A stretch of DNA of 64,000 bases from Bradyrhizobium agreste. Lineage in GTDB: Bacteria; Pseudomonadota; Alphaproteobacteria; Rhizobiales; Xanthobacteraceae. This document shows, piece after piece, positions 9,214-20,384 of the stretch (positions are counted from its first letter, which is position 1; every line of letters begins with the position of its first letter). Made by a program: the position numbers and the translations under genes. The notes beneath the pieces were generated by a model, which searched no databases, was not told the DNA's origin, and worked only from the letters and a program-made list of their open reading frames with translations. Location: NCBI RefSeq assembly GCF_016031625.1, contig NZ_JACCHP010000009.1:1-64000 (forward strand). The letters run 5' to 3'.

Positions 9214-9344
9214 GGGCCGAGCGTCGCATGGCGCGAACTCGTGAAGATCGTGCGATCGTTTCGGGATGGTTGCCGTCTGGTCACAGCGGCTTGCGGCGAG
9301 AATTCCGCAGCGATCGCGCCGCGATCACGGCAGAATCACGACGC

Positions 9345-9372
9345 GGCCGGGCGAGGCGGAGCCTGCCCGGCC
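9345..9372 (-). terminator. Strong GC hairpin downstream of the SARP-type regulator
   Basis: GGCCGGGC (9345-9352) pairs with GCCCGGCC (9365-9372), and AGGC/GCCT extends it inward around a 3-base loop with one bulge. It lies 60 bases past the regulator's stop. There is no T-run, so it may be a processing or partial termination signal rather than a full intrinsic terminator. Confidence 0.45.
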
Positions 9373-9431
9373 ATGGCCATGCCAAGCCCTGGTCAGGTTT
9401 GCGATATCAGTCGAATTCGGAACTGCGGCGT

Positions 9432-10256
9432 CTAGTTTGCAGCACGCCGCCTGTCGTCGCGGCTCATCAGCCCTACGCGCAGATGCTGGGCGTCATCGGC
9501 GTTGTGCAGATTCCTGATCTGTTCAATGATCGCACGCGTCGCTGGAAGCGGAGAAATTCCCAATTCCTGCTGGATCACGGCGATCCAGTGATCGTAGTAC
9601 CTGATGGCGTCGATACGCCTCTCGTCGAGTGCAAGCAACGTCAGGAGATGCCGAACCAGTTCCTCGCGATAGGGATCAAAGCGCAGCGCGTGACGGGCGA
9701 GCAGGATCGCATCATGATAATGGCCACAAAGCCCCAGATGACGAACGATGGTCATCGCCGACTGCACAAAAAGGGAATGCAATCGCTCGCGCTCCTCCAA
9801 TATCCAATCGGCATCTTCGCCGTCCAGGAATGGCCCCTCGTAGCGGTATAGGACGGCGAGGACCTGCTTCATCCAGGAGGGATCCACAGGCGCCTCAGCG
9901 GCGCTGAGAGCCGCCTGCGCCGCTTCAAGCAGAGCCCAGGTGTCGACGTCCAGCCAAGACGTCCTCTCGAGAATAGTCTCCGAGCCGACGGTCCTGAGGC
10001 CATAGCCCTCCCTGTACTCCGGTGCTGACGCGAGCAGCTTTCGCAAGCGCCAGATCGCAGAGTTCACGGCTCGGCGTCCCCTGTCCGTATCGAGCTCCGG
10101 CCAAAACAGGTCGATAAGTCGCTCGCGACGATGCGGGCGGTCCGGAAAGGTGAAAAGGAAGCCGGCCAATCTCCGTCCTGCTGGACCGAGATCCAACCAA
10201 ATCTGCTCGTTACCGCGCGCAACCCGGCTGGCCCCCAGCAAACTAACGGTCAACAC
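9432..10256 (-). CDS. SARP-type transcriptional regulator (winged helix + BTAD)
   Basis: A 274-residue regulator. The N-terminal 95 residues form an OmpR/PhoB-type DNA-binding domain (LLGASRVARGN, LAGFLFTFPDRPHRRERL, VNSAIWRLRKLL). The rest is a bacterial transcriptional activator domain of tetratricopeptide-like helices, with YRYEGPFLDGEDADWILEER and ARHALRFDPYREELVRHLL as typical pieces. There is no ATPase or sensor domain. I chose GTG 10256, which has GGAGG about 8 bases upstream; an ATG at 10307 has no ribosome site and lies beside an inverted repeat. SARP proteins mostly activate nearby operons, so the four genes downstream are the natural targets. It is transcribed in the same direction as them, 219 bases away. 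Confidence 0.85.
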   Translation of the reverse strand: MLTVSLLGASRVARGNEQIWLDLGPAGRRLAGFLFTFPDRPHRRERLIDLFWPELDTDRGRRAVNSAIWRLRKLLASAPEYREGYGLRTVGSETILERTSWLDVDTWALLEAAQAALSAAEAPVDPSWMKQVLAVLYRYEGPFLDGEDADWILEERERLHSLFVQSAMTIVRHLGLCGHYHDAILLARHALRFDPYREELVRHLLTLLALDERRIDAIRYYDHWIAVIQQELGISPLPATRAIIEQIRNLHNADDAQHLRVGLMSRDDRRRAAN

Positions 10257-10310
10257 CGCCGCCCCTCCACGCAAAACACAACAAAAACTGCCTGTGCGTT
10301 CAGTCATCGC

Positions 10311-10328
10311 AGCTCGAAATTGCGAGCT
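10311..10328. promoter_or_regulatory. Inverted repeat upstream of the SARP-type regulator
   Basis: AGCTCG (10311-10316) and CGAGCT (10323-10328) flank a 6-base A/T-rich spacer. It lies about 55 bases upstream of the chosen GTG start, inside an A/T-rich gap of about 220 bases that must hold the promoter. It could be an operator, including for autoregulation. Evidence is the symmetry and position only. Confidence 0.35.
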
Positions 10329-10525
10329 CAGTCTAAAATTGTCTGCTCAAAGACTCGCGTGAAATCCTTGAGTCCTTGGCCGCGGGAGTGCCGCGTCGAC
10401 CGAGATGAAATTATGACAACAGAGCTTATGGTTGTTCAACATCAATTTACATCCAGAGCGGATAACCGCAGTGCGTGTGGCTTTTAAACGACACAACACT
10501 ACGCAATACCCGGCCCCTTGAAAAA

Positions 10526-10561
10526 GCAAGGCCCTCTCCGCGCCAGCGGAGAGGGCCTTGC
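10526..10561 (-). terminator. Intrinsic terminator of clpB
   Basis: Sixteen-base arms (10526-10541 and 10546-10561) pair perfectly around a GCCA loop. On the minus strand the stem is followed at once by TTTTT (10525-10521). It lies 25 bases past the clpB stop. This is a textbook rho-independent terminator. Confidence 0.93.
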
Positions 10562-10585
10562 AATATCCGAATGCCCGATCCAGGC

Positions 10586-13225
<2,640 letters not shown>

Positions 13226-13268
13226 CTTTTCTGTCCCTCGGCCTGCCCTTGGGGCCCTCTTAAGGCAC

Positions 13269-13320
13269 CCCAATACGGCATCTTCATTGGGTTTCCGTTG
13301 ACCGCATTGAGGTTTCTCAA
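13269..13320 (-). promoter_or_regulatory. Two inverted repeats in the clpB leader
   Basis: CCCAAT (13269-13274)/ATTGGG (13286-13291) and TTGAG (13307-13311)/CTCAA (13316-13320) both lie between 40 and 95 bases upstream of the clpB ATG. They could be leader hairpins, which in heat-shock genes can act as thermosensors, or protein sites. The stems are short and the function is not shown. Confidence 0.3.
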
Positions 13321-13467
13321 GCAGCAAACGGCGGTCTCTTGCCGACGTTGTCGCCGGCCCGAGGCAGATGTGGGAAGCGGGTTACCGATGCGAAAGAGGC
13401 AACTTCACAATTTCGTGCGCGCGTCGGCGGGCTTGGCGCTGGCGGGCCGAATCCCTTAAGTAGCGGC

Positions 13468-14256
13468 ATGACAGCCAGCCATACCGCCGAGATCACCGGC
13501 CTCTACCGCTATCCCGTCAAGGGCCTGACGCCGGAACGCCTGTCGCGCGCCGCTTTGCGGGTCGGCCAGACGCTACCGGCCGACCGCCGCTACGCCATTG
13601 AGAACGGCCCGAGCGGCTTCAACCCCGAAGCCCCCGAATGGAAGCCGAAAATCCAATTCCTGATGCTGGCGCGCAATGAGCGGCTGGCTGCGCTCGACAG
13701 CCGGTTCGACGACGCCACCAACCTGCTGACCATTCGCAAGGGCGGCCAGATCGTCGCCAGCGGCGATCTCGAGACTGCCGCGGGGCGCGCCGCCATCGAG
13801 GCCTATTTCCGCGAAAACTTCCAGCCCGAGTTGAAGGGCCCGCCCAAAATTCTGTCCGGCCGCGACCACAGCTTTTCCGACGTCGCCCGCAAGGTCGTCT
13901 CCATCATCAATCTTGGCAGCGTCCGCGCCATCGAGACCATGCTCGGCGGCGTCGCCGTGCATCCGCTGCGCTTCCGCGCCAATCTCTACGTCAAGGGCTG
14001 GCCGGCCTGGTCGGAGCTCGACCTCGTCGGCCAGACGCTCGCGATCGGGCAGGCCCGGCTGAAGGTGATCAAGCGCATCGTCCGCTGCCCGGCCACCAAT
14101 GTCGACCCCGAGACCGCCAAGCGCGATCTCGAAATTCCGCCCACGCTCTCGCGCCACCTCGGCCACATGGAGTGCGGCATCTATGCCGAGGTGATCGCCG
14201 ACGGTGACGTCGGCGTCGGGGATGTGGTGGCAGTGGAAGAGCCGAAACTGGTGTGA
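13468..14256 (+). CDS. MOSC-domain protein (YcbX-like)
   Basis: A 262-residue protein with an N-terminal MOSC_N beta-barrel (ITGLYRYPVKGLTPERLSR) and a C-terminal MOSC domain with RCPATNVDPETAKRD. The conserved cysteine of that motif is the one that binds the molybdenum centre in mARC/YcbX-type enzymes. These use molybdopterin to reduce N-hydroxylated compounds or carry activated sulfur. The ATG at 13468 starts the family N-terminus; an in-frame extension upstream is unlike the family and overlaps the clpB promoter region. It diverges from clpB. A short palindrome follows the stop. Substrate unknown. Confidence 0.88.
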   Translation: MTASHTAEITGLYRYPVKGLTPERLSRAALRVGQTLPADRRYAIENGPSGFNPEAPEWKPKIQFLMLARNERLAALDSRFDDATNLLTIRKGGQIVASGDLETAAGRAAIEAYFRENFQPELKGPPKILSGRDHSFSDVARKVVSIINLGSVRAIETMLGGVAVHPLRFRANLYVKGWPAWSELDLVGQTLAIGQARLKVIKRIVRCPATNVDPETAKRDLEIPPTLSRHLGHMECGIYAEVIADGDVGVGDVVAVEEPKLV

Positions 14257-14266
14257 GCCCTCGCTC

Positions 14267-14304
14267 GTCGTCCCGGATCTGCGCTGACGCTTGTCCGGGA
14301 CGAC
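14267..14304. repeat. Short palindromic repeat (GTCGTCCCGGA type)
   Basis: GTCGTCCCGGA (14267-14277) and TCCGGGACGAC (14294-14304) are exact inverted copies, 11 bp each, in the convergent gap between the MOSC and TIGR02594 genes. It resembles the shorter rhizobial intergenic palindromes and may serve as a bidirectional terminator. Confidence 0.65.
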
Positions 14305-14349
14305 AATCTCACATGACGCGAGGGTCCGCCCACTCCACGCATCGTCAGC

Positions 14350-15009
14350 TCAGTTCGGCCTCACATACGCATAGATCTTGCCGCGCGAGACCGGGGCTTC
14401 GCGGACGCGGTTGCCGTTGTTGCCGGAGATCATGATCGGATTACCCTGCGCATCGATGCCGGTGATGATGCCGACATGACCGCCGCGGCCGCCGCGCGAC
14501 ATCACGGCGATGGCGCCGACCTGCGGACCGGAGATGCGCGTGCCGTAGCGCGCGAACGAGCTCGCCATGTCGGAGCCGGTGCCCCGATGGCCGGTATGCT
14601 CCAGCACCATGTTCATGAAGCGCGCGCACCACAGGCTGCCGCGGCCGGTCGGATTGCCGCCGATATAGCGGCGCGCCTCGGAAACGAGGCCCGATCCGCC
14701 GCCGAAGCCGTCGCTTGCGGCCATGGCGTTGCCAGCCATGCCGCCATTGTTGACGTTGGGATCGAAGCTCGCCTGGGTGTCGGCGAAACCGCTCGCCTGC
14801 AATTGCGCCGTGCTGCGCTCGAAGCGCGAGCCTCTCGCATGATGGCGGTGATGATGATGCCTGGCGTGGTGCACATAAGCGTGCCGCTCTGCGCTATGGC
14901 GATGATGCGGCCGGGCCGCGGCCGGAGAAACGAACGCGGCGACCGCCGCGAAGAGAAGCGCCAGCGCGACAACACGACGCGACAGGCGATACGCAAACAA
15001 CTCAACCAT
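14350..15009 (-). CDS. Secreted TIGR02594-family (CHAP-like) protein with a His-rich linker
   Basis: A 219-residue exported protein. A hydrophobic signal segment (VVALALLFAAVAAFVSPAAA) is followed by a histidine-rich stretch at about residues 35-62 with 14 or more histidines. The C-terminal 120 residues form a TIGR02594/NlpC-CHAP-like domain. Likely catalytic positions are Cys in GSLWCARFMN, His in GGHVGIITG and Asn in ISGNNGNRV, matching a cysteine amidase or peptidase triad acting on cell wall. I chose ATG 15009, with AGGGA 7 bases upstream, over a GTG at 15030. The His-rich part may bind metal; that is inference. Confidence 0.85.
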   Translation of the reverse strand: MVELFAYRLSRRVVALALLFAAVAAFVSPAAARPHHRHSAERHAYVHHARHHHHRHHARGSRFERSTAQLQASGFADTQASFDPNVNNGGMAGNAMAASDGFGGGSGLVSEARRYIGGNPTGRGSLWCARFMNMVLEHTGHRGTGSDMASSFARYGTRISGPQVGAIAVMSRGGRGGHVGIITGIDAQGNPIMISGNNGNRVREAPVSRGKIYAYVRPN

Positions 15010-15226
15010 TCTTTCATCCCTAGTTGACACCCTCTCTTCCCGCCGGCCCGTGCAATGGCCGACATGCGTTTGGCCGTTAAGCCGCCCGATGTGGCGAGAA
15101 AAAGACGCGACGCCTTGCGAATAGCTGCGATGATCTTGTGTTCGTGCTGGGCTGCGGCTGCCGCATTGCCGACAACAGAATTAACTGCGATCCTCGAGCA
15201 CGGCCTGAAACAGAGGGAAACGGTTA

Positions 15227-16090
15227 ATGCCCCACGCCACGACCCGGGACGGCATCCGCATCTATTTCGAGGAGGCGGGCCAGGGAACGCCGATACTTTT
15301 TCTGCATGAGTTCGCGGCCGACTACACCAATTGGGAGCCGCAGATGCGCTACTTCTCGCGTGGCCATCGCTGCATCACCTATTCGGCGCGCGGTTACACG
15401 CCGTCGGACGTGCCCGAGGGCGAGGTCTACACCTACACGCATTTCTACACCGATGCGCTTGCGGTGCTCGATCATCTCAAGATCGAGCGCGCGCATCTCG
15501 TCGGGCTGTCGATGGGCGCCTATTCCGCGCTGCAGATCGGGCTCAACGCGCCGCAGCGCGCGCTGTCGATGACGCTGGCCGGCGTCGGCTCCGGCTCGGA
15601 GCTCGAGACCCTCGACGATTGGCGCAAGCAGTGCCGCGCCAATGCCGAGCAGTTCGAGACGCTGGGGTCCGCCGAGGTCGCGAAAGTCACGCGCGAGGCG
15701 CCGAGCCGGATTCCGTTCCTGGTGAAGGACCCGCGCGGGCACGCCGATTTCTACGCCGCGCTGGCGCGGCACGATGCCAGGGGATCGGCGCGCACCATGC
15801 GCGGATTCCAGGGCGGCCGTCCCTCGATCTACACGATGACGGACGCGATCAGAGCCGCCGCAACACCCGCGCTGATCATCTGCGGCGACGAGGACGATCC
15901 CTGCATCGGGCCGAGCCTGTTCCTGAAAAAGCACCTGCCCGCGGCGGGGCTCGCGATGTTTCCGAAGTCCGGCCACGTGCTCAATCTGGAGGAGCCCGCG
16001 CTATTCAACGAGAGCGTCGAGCGGTTCGTCACGCTGGTGGAAGCGGGGCGCTGGCCGGTGCGCGATCCGAGGTCGGTGGCTCCACACTAG
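15227..16090 (+). CDS. Alpha/beta-fold hydrolase
   Basis: A 287-residue cytoplasmic hydrolase. The oxyanion region is FLHEFAADYTNWEPQ. The nucleophile elbow is GLSMG with a catalytic serine at about residue 103. The acid is in CGDEDDPC and the histidine in KSGHVLNLEE. Length and order fit the 3-oxoadipate enol-lactonase/esterase group. The substrate cannot be told. GAGGGAAA lies 8 bases before the ATG. A palindromic repeat separates it from the convergent metW. Confidence 0.9.
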   Translation: MPHATTRDGIRIYFEEAGQGTPILFLHEFAADYTNWEPQMRYFSRGHRCITYSARGYTPSDVPEGEVYTYTHFYTDALAVLDHLKIERAHLVGLSMGAYSALQIGLNAPQRALSMTLAGVGSGSELETLDDWRKQCRANAEQFETLGSAEVAKVTREAPSRIPFLVKDPRGHADFYAALARHDARGSARTMRGFQGGRPSIYTMTDAIRAAATPALIICGDEDDPCIGPSLFLKKHLPAAGLAMFPKSGHVLNLEEPALFNESVERFVTLVEAGRWPVRDPRSVAPH

Positions 16091-16091
16091 C

Positions 16092-16198
16092 CGTCATTCC
16101 GGGATGCGCCGGAGGCGCAGGCCCGGAATCCATCGGGCTGCAGGCGCTGTCCGACGATGGATTCCGGGCTCGATGCTTCGCATCGCCCCGGAATGACG
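16092..16198. repeat. Intergenic palindromic repeat, family A, copy 1
   Basis: The outer arms CGTCATTCCGGG and CCCCGGAATGACG face each other, and inner arms GGCCCGGAATCCAT and ATGGATTCCGGGCTC form a second inverted pair. Four such elements of about 105-130 bases occur in the window (also 21321, 40500 and 50971). It fills the gap between convergent genes and can fold into a long hairpin. Confidence 0.9.
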
Positions 16199-16206
16199 CA
16201 GAGAGG

Positions 16207-16869
16207 CTATGTCCCCCCGCCCCTGCTGAGCAGAAACACACCCTGCTCGCCGAACATGTTCCACACCCACCAAGGCAGGTTCAGCGGCACCGGGCGGCCG
16301 TAGAGATCGAGCGCGACCGAGCGCTCCATCTTGACGTTGATCTCGTCGCAGAGCTGCACGAAATCCTTGATGGTGCAGAAATGGATGTTGGCGGTATCGT
16401 ACCAGGTCGCCGGCAGATTCTCCGTGCGCGGCATGTGGCCGCCGATCAGGAGCTGGAGCCGCATCTTCCAGAAGCCGAAATTCGGGAACGAGACGATGGC
16501 GCGGCGGCCGATGCGCAGCAAATTCTCCAGCACGACCTTCGGCTGCCGCGTCGCCTGCAGCGTCTGCGACAGGATCACGTAGTCGAAGGCATCGTCGGGA
16601 TAGTTGACGAGATCGGTGTCGGCATCGCCCTGCACCACCGCAAGCCCCTTGGCGACGCAGCGGTTGACGCCCTCGCGCGACAATTCGATGCCGCGACCGT
16701 CGATGCCGCGGGTCTCCAACAGCTGAAGCAGATCGCCGTCGCCGCAGCCGACGTCGAGCACCTTCGAGCCCGGCTTGACCATTTCGGCAACCAGCAGATG
16801 ATCGGCGCGAAACTGGCCGGACGGCGCGGTCGCAACGCCGTTCAGCGGCAGCACTTCCTGGACGGACAT
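16207..16869 (-). CDS. metW: Methionine biosynthesis protein MetW
   Basis: A 220-residue SAM-methyltransferase-fold protein with motif I VLDVGCGDGDLLQLLE, an acidic loop GIELSREGV, and the MetW-specific SFPNFGFWKMRLQLL and MPRTENLPATWYDT. MetW works with MetX in homoserine acylation in alphaproteobacteria; its own catalytic role is not settled. Its ATG follows the metX stop by 2 bases, so translation is coupled and it shares metX's SAM-II control. Confidence 0.95.
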   Translation of the reverse strand: MSVQEVLPLNGVATAPSGQFRADHLLVAEMVKPGSKVLDVGCGDGDLLQLLETRGIDGRGIELSREGVNRCVAKGLAVVQGDADTDLVNYPDDAFDYVILSQTLQATRQPKVVLENLLRIGRRAIVSFPNFGFWKMRLQLLIGGHMPRTENLPATWYDTANIHFCTIKDFVQLCDEINVKMERSVALDLYGRPVPLNLPWWVWNMFGEQGVFLLSRGGGT

Positions 16870-16871
16870 CG

Positions 16872-18083
16872 CTAGCGGTCCTCGAGGCTGAGCCCGCGGG
16901 CCTTGCCTGCCGATTGCAGGAAGGCGCGGGAGATATCGAAAAATTCGGGCACGTCGAGCAGGAAGGCGTCATGGCCGCGATCGGTCTCGATCTCGGCGAA
17001 CGACACCCGCGCGCTCGAAGCGTTCAGCGCGTGCACCAGCGCGCGCGATTCCGAGGTCGGGAACAGCCAGTCGCTGGTGAAGGAGACCACGCAGAAGCGG
17101 GTCCTGATGCCGGCGAAGGCCTTGGCCAGCACGCCGCCGTGATCGGCGGCGATGTCGAAATAGTCCATCGCCCGCGTCAGATAGAGATAGGAATTGGCGT
17201 CGAAGCGCTCGACGAAGGACGAGCCCTGGTAACGCAGATAGGATTCGACCTGGAAGTCGGCGTCGAACGAGAAGGTCGGCAGCTCGCGGTCCTGCATGCG
17301 CCGGCCGAACTTGCGATGCAGCGCCGCGTCCGAGAGATAGGTGATGTGCGCCGCCATCCGCGCCACCGCGAGCCCGCGATGCGGATGGATGCCGCGATCG
17401 GCATAGCCGCCACCGTGCCAGTCGGGGTCAGCCATCACGGCCTGGCGGCCGAGCTCGTGAAAGGCGATGTTCTGCGCCGAGTGCCGCGTCGCGCAGGCAA
17501 TCGCGAGCGCAGAGAACACGCGCTCCGGATAGGCCGCGGTCCATTGCAGGACCTGCATGCCGCCCATCGAGCCGCCGACGACGGCAAACAGCGTGTCGAT
17601 GCCGAGCCGGTCGATCAGCATCGCCTGCGCGCGCACCATGTCCGGAATGGTGATGACGGGGAAATCGAGGCCCCAGACCTTGCCGGTGGCGGGATTGATC
17701 GACGCCGGCCCGGTCGAGCCCATGCAGCCGCCGATCACGTTGGAGCAGATGATGAAGTAGTGCTTGGGGTCGATGGGACGGCCGGGCCCGACCAGCGTTT
17801 CCCACCAGCCGGGCTTGCCGGTGACGGGATGCACGTTGGCAACGTGCTGATCGCCGGTCAGTGCATGGCAGATCAGCACCGCATTGGAGCGATCGGCATT
17901 GAGCTCGCCATAGGTCTGGTAGGCGATCTGGAACGGGGAGAGATCGATGCCGCAGTCGAGCCGCAGCGGCTGCTCAGGTCCGAAATGCGCAACCAGCGAG
18001 CTTGGATGGTCCACCTCGTGCGACCGCTCGTCGGCGCTGATCGCGGGACTCGGTATCGGCTTGACGCTACCCATCTCGGACAT
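16872..18083 (-). CDS. metX: Homoserine O-acyltransferase MetX
   Basis: Acylates homoserine, the first committed step of methionine synthesis. The 403-residue alpha/beta hydrolase-fold enzyme shows [14 protein letters not shown], the nucleophile motif GGSMGGMQ (Ser172) and a C-terminal [10 protein letters not shown] with the catalytic histidine. I chose ATG 18083, with GAGG just upstream. A start at 18125 is possible but lies only 10 bases past a terminator and lacks a ribosome site. Longer upstream frames cross the riboswitch and are not real. It is controlled by the SAM-II riboswitch and terminator just upstream. Acetyl versus succinyl donor cannot be decided by eye. Confidence 0.95.
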   Translation of the reverse strand: MSEMGSVKPIPSPAISADERSHEVDHPSSLVAHFGPEQPLRLDCGIDLSPFQIAYQTYGELNADRSNAVLICHALTGDQHVANVHPVTGKPGWWETLVGPGRPIDPKHYFIICSNVIGGCMGSTGPASINPATGKVWGLDFPVITIPDMVRAQAMLIDRLGIDTLFAVVGGSMGGMQVLQWTAAYPERVFSALAIACATRHSAQNIAFHELGRQAVMADPDWHGGGYADRGIHPHRGLAVARMAAHITYLSDAALHRKFGRRMQDRELPTFSFDADFQVESYLRYQGSSFVERFDANSYLYLTRAMDYFDIAADHGGVLAKAFAGIRTRFCVVSFTSDWLFPTSESRALVHALNASSARVSFAEIETDRGHDAFLLDVPEFFDISRAFLQSAGKARGLSLEDR

Positions 18084-18134
18084 CGACCTCGTTTGCGACT
18101 GGCTGCTCGACCGCGCCGCTGACATCAGGCCATG

Positions 18135-18167
18135 AAAAACCCGGCCTGAACGATAGGTTCGGCCGGG
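18135..18167 (-). terminator. Riboswitch-linked intrinsic terminator of metX-metW
   Basis: On the minus strand CCCGGCC-GAAC pairs with GTTC-(A)-GGCCGGG around a 5-base loop, and the stem runs straight into TTTTT. It starts 17 bases after the SAM-II element and ends before the metX start, so it is the likely expression platform. Confidence 0.9.
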
Positions 18168-18183
18168 ATCGGAAGCGTCCCCG

Positions 18184-18243
18184 GCCTGTTTAGCGAGTTT
18201 TTTAACGTGGCTGCAAGCCGGCCGGCTCAAATGACCACGGAAC
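18184..18243 (-). ncRNA. SAM-II riboswitch controlling metX-metW
   Basis: The minus strand reads CGTGGTCATTTGAGCC, then CGGCTTGCAGCCACGTTAAA, then CTCGCTAAA. This matches the conserved core of the SAM-II (metA-type) riboswitch almost base for base: P1 GTGG/CCAC, the loop TCATTTG, and the 3' pseudoknot strand before CGCTAAA. It binds S-adenosylmethionine and, with the terminator immediately downstream, should switch metX-metW off when SAM is abundant. It lies about 100 bases upstream of metX in the divergent gap with the chorismate mutase gene. Confidence 0.95.
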
Positions 18244-18404
18244 GGGCAAAAGCTACCGTCTTGGGCGGTTTTCGTCAAGTCGCGGCCCGGATCGGCCCAA
18301 TTCGTCTCTCTCGCGTCGACCGCAAAGGACGTCATTTCTCTTTGCTTTCGCCGCCACGACTGCCTAATCAGGACGTCACCCATCGGAACGATCGACGACC
18401 AGAC

Positions 18405-19253
18405 ATGTCCCAACGTCCGCCCGCGCCACCATCGTTGCAGGAACTGCGCAAGGAGATCGACGCGATCGACGAGGGCATGCATCGCCTGCTCATGCAGCGC
18501 GGCGACATCATCGATCGCCTGATCCAGGTGAAGCAGACCCAGGAGGTCGGCTCGGCATTCCGGCCCGCGCGCGAGGCTTCCATGATGCGCGAGATCGTGC
18601 AACGTCATCGCGGCATCCTGCCGCTCGACACGGTCGAGAGCATCTGGCGCGTCATCATCTCGACGTTCACCTATGTGCAGGCGCCGTTCTCCGTGCACGC
18701 CGACGTCTCGGTGAGCGAGCCGGCGATGCGCGATTCCGCGCGCTTCCATTTCGGCTTCACTGTGCCTTACGTCGCCCATTTCAGCGCGCAGGCCGCGGTC
18801 GAGGCGGTGGCGAAATCCAAGGGTGACCTGGCGCTGGTCTCGGCGACCTCGAGCCGCACGCCATGGTGGCTGGAGCTGGAGGCAGAAGGCGCACCGAAGA
18901 TCATCGCGCGGATGCCCTTCATCGAGCGCGCCGACCATCCCGCCGCACTGCCGGTATTCGCGATCTCGCGCGTCGCCGACAGCGCCCTGGTGACGGAGGT
19001 TGAGACCTTCAGCGTGCGCGTCTCCGGATGGAACGCCGAGGTCGCTCGCGCGCTGTCGCCCCTCGCCGAGATCGTGGCGGTGCCCGATACCGCCTTCGAC
19101 GGCGCAGCGCTGCTGGTCTCGGTCACCGGCGCGACCAGCATCGACAAGATCAGGGCTGCCCTGATCGAGGCGGGGGCCTCGGTGCGCTCCGTGGCCCTCG
19201 TCGGCAGCCACGCAACGCGCTATACGGTGCCCCCGACCGGGCCGAAATCGTAA
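18405..19253 (+). CDS. Chorismate mutase with a long C-terminal domain
   Basis: A 282-residue protein. The first 100 residues are an AroQ-type all-helical chorismate mutase: [22 protein letters not shown] (in parts), with the following Arg/Lys and [14 protein letters not shown] and [10 protein letters not shown] blocks. It converts chorismate to prephenate. The C-terminal 180 residues look like a degenerate prephenate-dehydratase/ACT-type region ([44 protein letters not shown]), but I see no clear TRF catalytic motif. It heads an operon with hisC and tyrA, so it feeds tyrosine and phenylalanine synthesis. ATG 18405 gives the family N-terminus. Confidence 0.88.
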   Translation: MSQRPPAPPSLQELRKEIDAIDEGMHRLLMQRGDIIDRLIQVKQTQEVGSAFRPAREASMMREIVQRHRGILPLDTVESIWRVIISTFTYVQAPFSVHADVSVSEPAMRDSARFHFGFTVPYVAHFSAQAAVEAVAKSKGDLALVSATSSRTPWWLELEAEGAPKIIARMPFIERADHPAALPVFAISRVADSALVTEVETFSVRVSGWNAEVARALSPLAEIVAVPDTAFDGAALLVSVTGATSIDKIRAALIEAGASVRSVALVGSHATRYTVPPTGPKS

Positions 19254-19286
19254 ATCGCGAAAAGCCTAGCCTATCCGGAGTCCAAG

Positions 19287-20384
19287 ATGTCCCGCCCCGT
19301 GCCGAATCCCGGCATTCTCGATATTGCGCCCTACACGCCCGGCAAGAGCCCCGTGCCGGAGCCGGGCCGCAAGGTGTTCAAGCTCTCGGCCAACGAGACG
19401 CCGTTCGGGCCCTCGCCCAAGGCGATCGAGGCGTTCAAGCGCGTGGCAGATCATCTGGAGGACTATCCGGAAGGCACCTCGCGCGTGCTGCGCGAGGCGA
19501 TCGGCCGCTCGTTCGGGCTCGATCCCAACCGCATCATCTGCGGCGCCGGCTCGGACGAGATCCTCAATCTTTTGGCGCACACTTATCTCAGCCACGGCGA
19601 CGAGGCGATCTCGACCACGCATGGCTTCCTGGTCTACCCGATCGCGACCATGGCGAACGGGGCCAAGAACGTGGTCGCGCCCGAAACCAACTTCACCGCC
19701 GACGTCGACGCCATCCTCAAGGCCGTGACACCGCGGACGAAGCTGGTCTGGCTCGCCAATCCCAACAACCCGACCGGCACCTATCTGCCGTTCGACGAGG
19801 TCAAGCGGCTACGCGCCGGCCTGCCCTCGCACGTGCTCTTGGTGCTCGACGCCGCCTATTGCGACTACGTCTCGCGCAACGACTATGAGATGGGAATCGA
19901 ACTCGTCGCCACCACCGAGAACACGGTGGTGACGCACACCTTCTCCAAGATCCACGGCCTCGCCGCGCTGCGCATCGGCTGGATGTTCGGCCCCGAGCAC
20001 ATCATCGACGCCGTCAACCGCATCCGCGGCCCCTTCAACGTGTCGACGCCGGCGATGTACGCCGCGGTTGCCGCGATCGAGGACACCGCGCATCAGGCGA
20101 TGTCGAAGCAGTTCACCGAAACCTGGCGCAACAGGCTCACCGAGGAAATCGGCAAGCTCGGGCTGAAGGTGACGCCGAGCGTCGCCAATTTCGTGCTGAT
20201 CCACTTCCCGACCGACAAGGGCAAGACCGCCGACGACGCCGACGCTTTCCTGACCAAGCGGGGACTCGTGCTGCGCGCACTGAAGAATTACGGCCTGCCG
20301 CATGCGCTGCGCATGACCATCGGCACCGAGGAGGCCAACCGCCTCGTCGTCGAAGGCTTGCGCGACTTCATGGGCGGCAAATGA
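19287..20384 (+). CDS. hisC: Histidinol-phosphate/aromatic aminotransferase
   Basis: A 365-residue fold-type I PLP aminotransferase. [16 protein letters not shown] is the typical HisC N-terminus, [11 protein letters not shown] the cofactor region, and [15 protein letters not shown] carries the PLP lysine (Lys221). CGGAG precedes the ATG. It lies 33 bases after chorismate mutase and its stop overlaps the tyrA start (ATGA). That context argues for use on prephenate or aromatic keto acids as well as, or instead of, histidinol phosphate. Confidence 0.93.
   Translation: MSRPVPNPGILDIAPYTPGKSPVPEPGRKVFKLSANETPFGPSPKAIEAFKRVADHLEDYPEGTSRVLREAIGRSFGLDPNRIICGAGSDEILNLLAHTYLSHGDEAISTTHGFLVYPIATMANGAKNVVAPETNFTADVDAILKAVTPRTKLVWLANPNNPTGTYLPFDEVKRLRAGLPSHVLLVLDAAYCDYVSRNDYEMGIELVATTENTVVTHTFSKIHGLAALRIGWMFGPEHIIDAVNRIRGPFNVSTPAMYAAVAAIEDTAHQAMSKQFTETWRNRLTEEIGKLGLKVTPSVANFVLIHFPTDKGKTADDADAFLTKRGLVLRALKNYGLPHALRMTIGTEEANRLVVEGLRDFMGGK

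Noticed and set aside
13226..13340. Sigma-32 heat-shock promoter for clpB
   Set aside because: A CTTGAG hexamer is present but no CCCCAT-like -10 at the right distance; not strong enough to annotate.
15055..15226. Open frame starting at 15055 in front of the alpha/beta hydrolase
   Set aside because: It overlaps the real gene in another frame, has no ribosome site and no recognisable protein; most likely a leader region.
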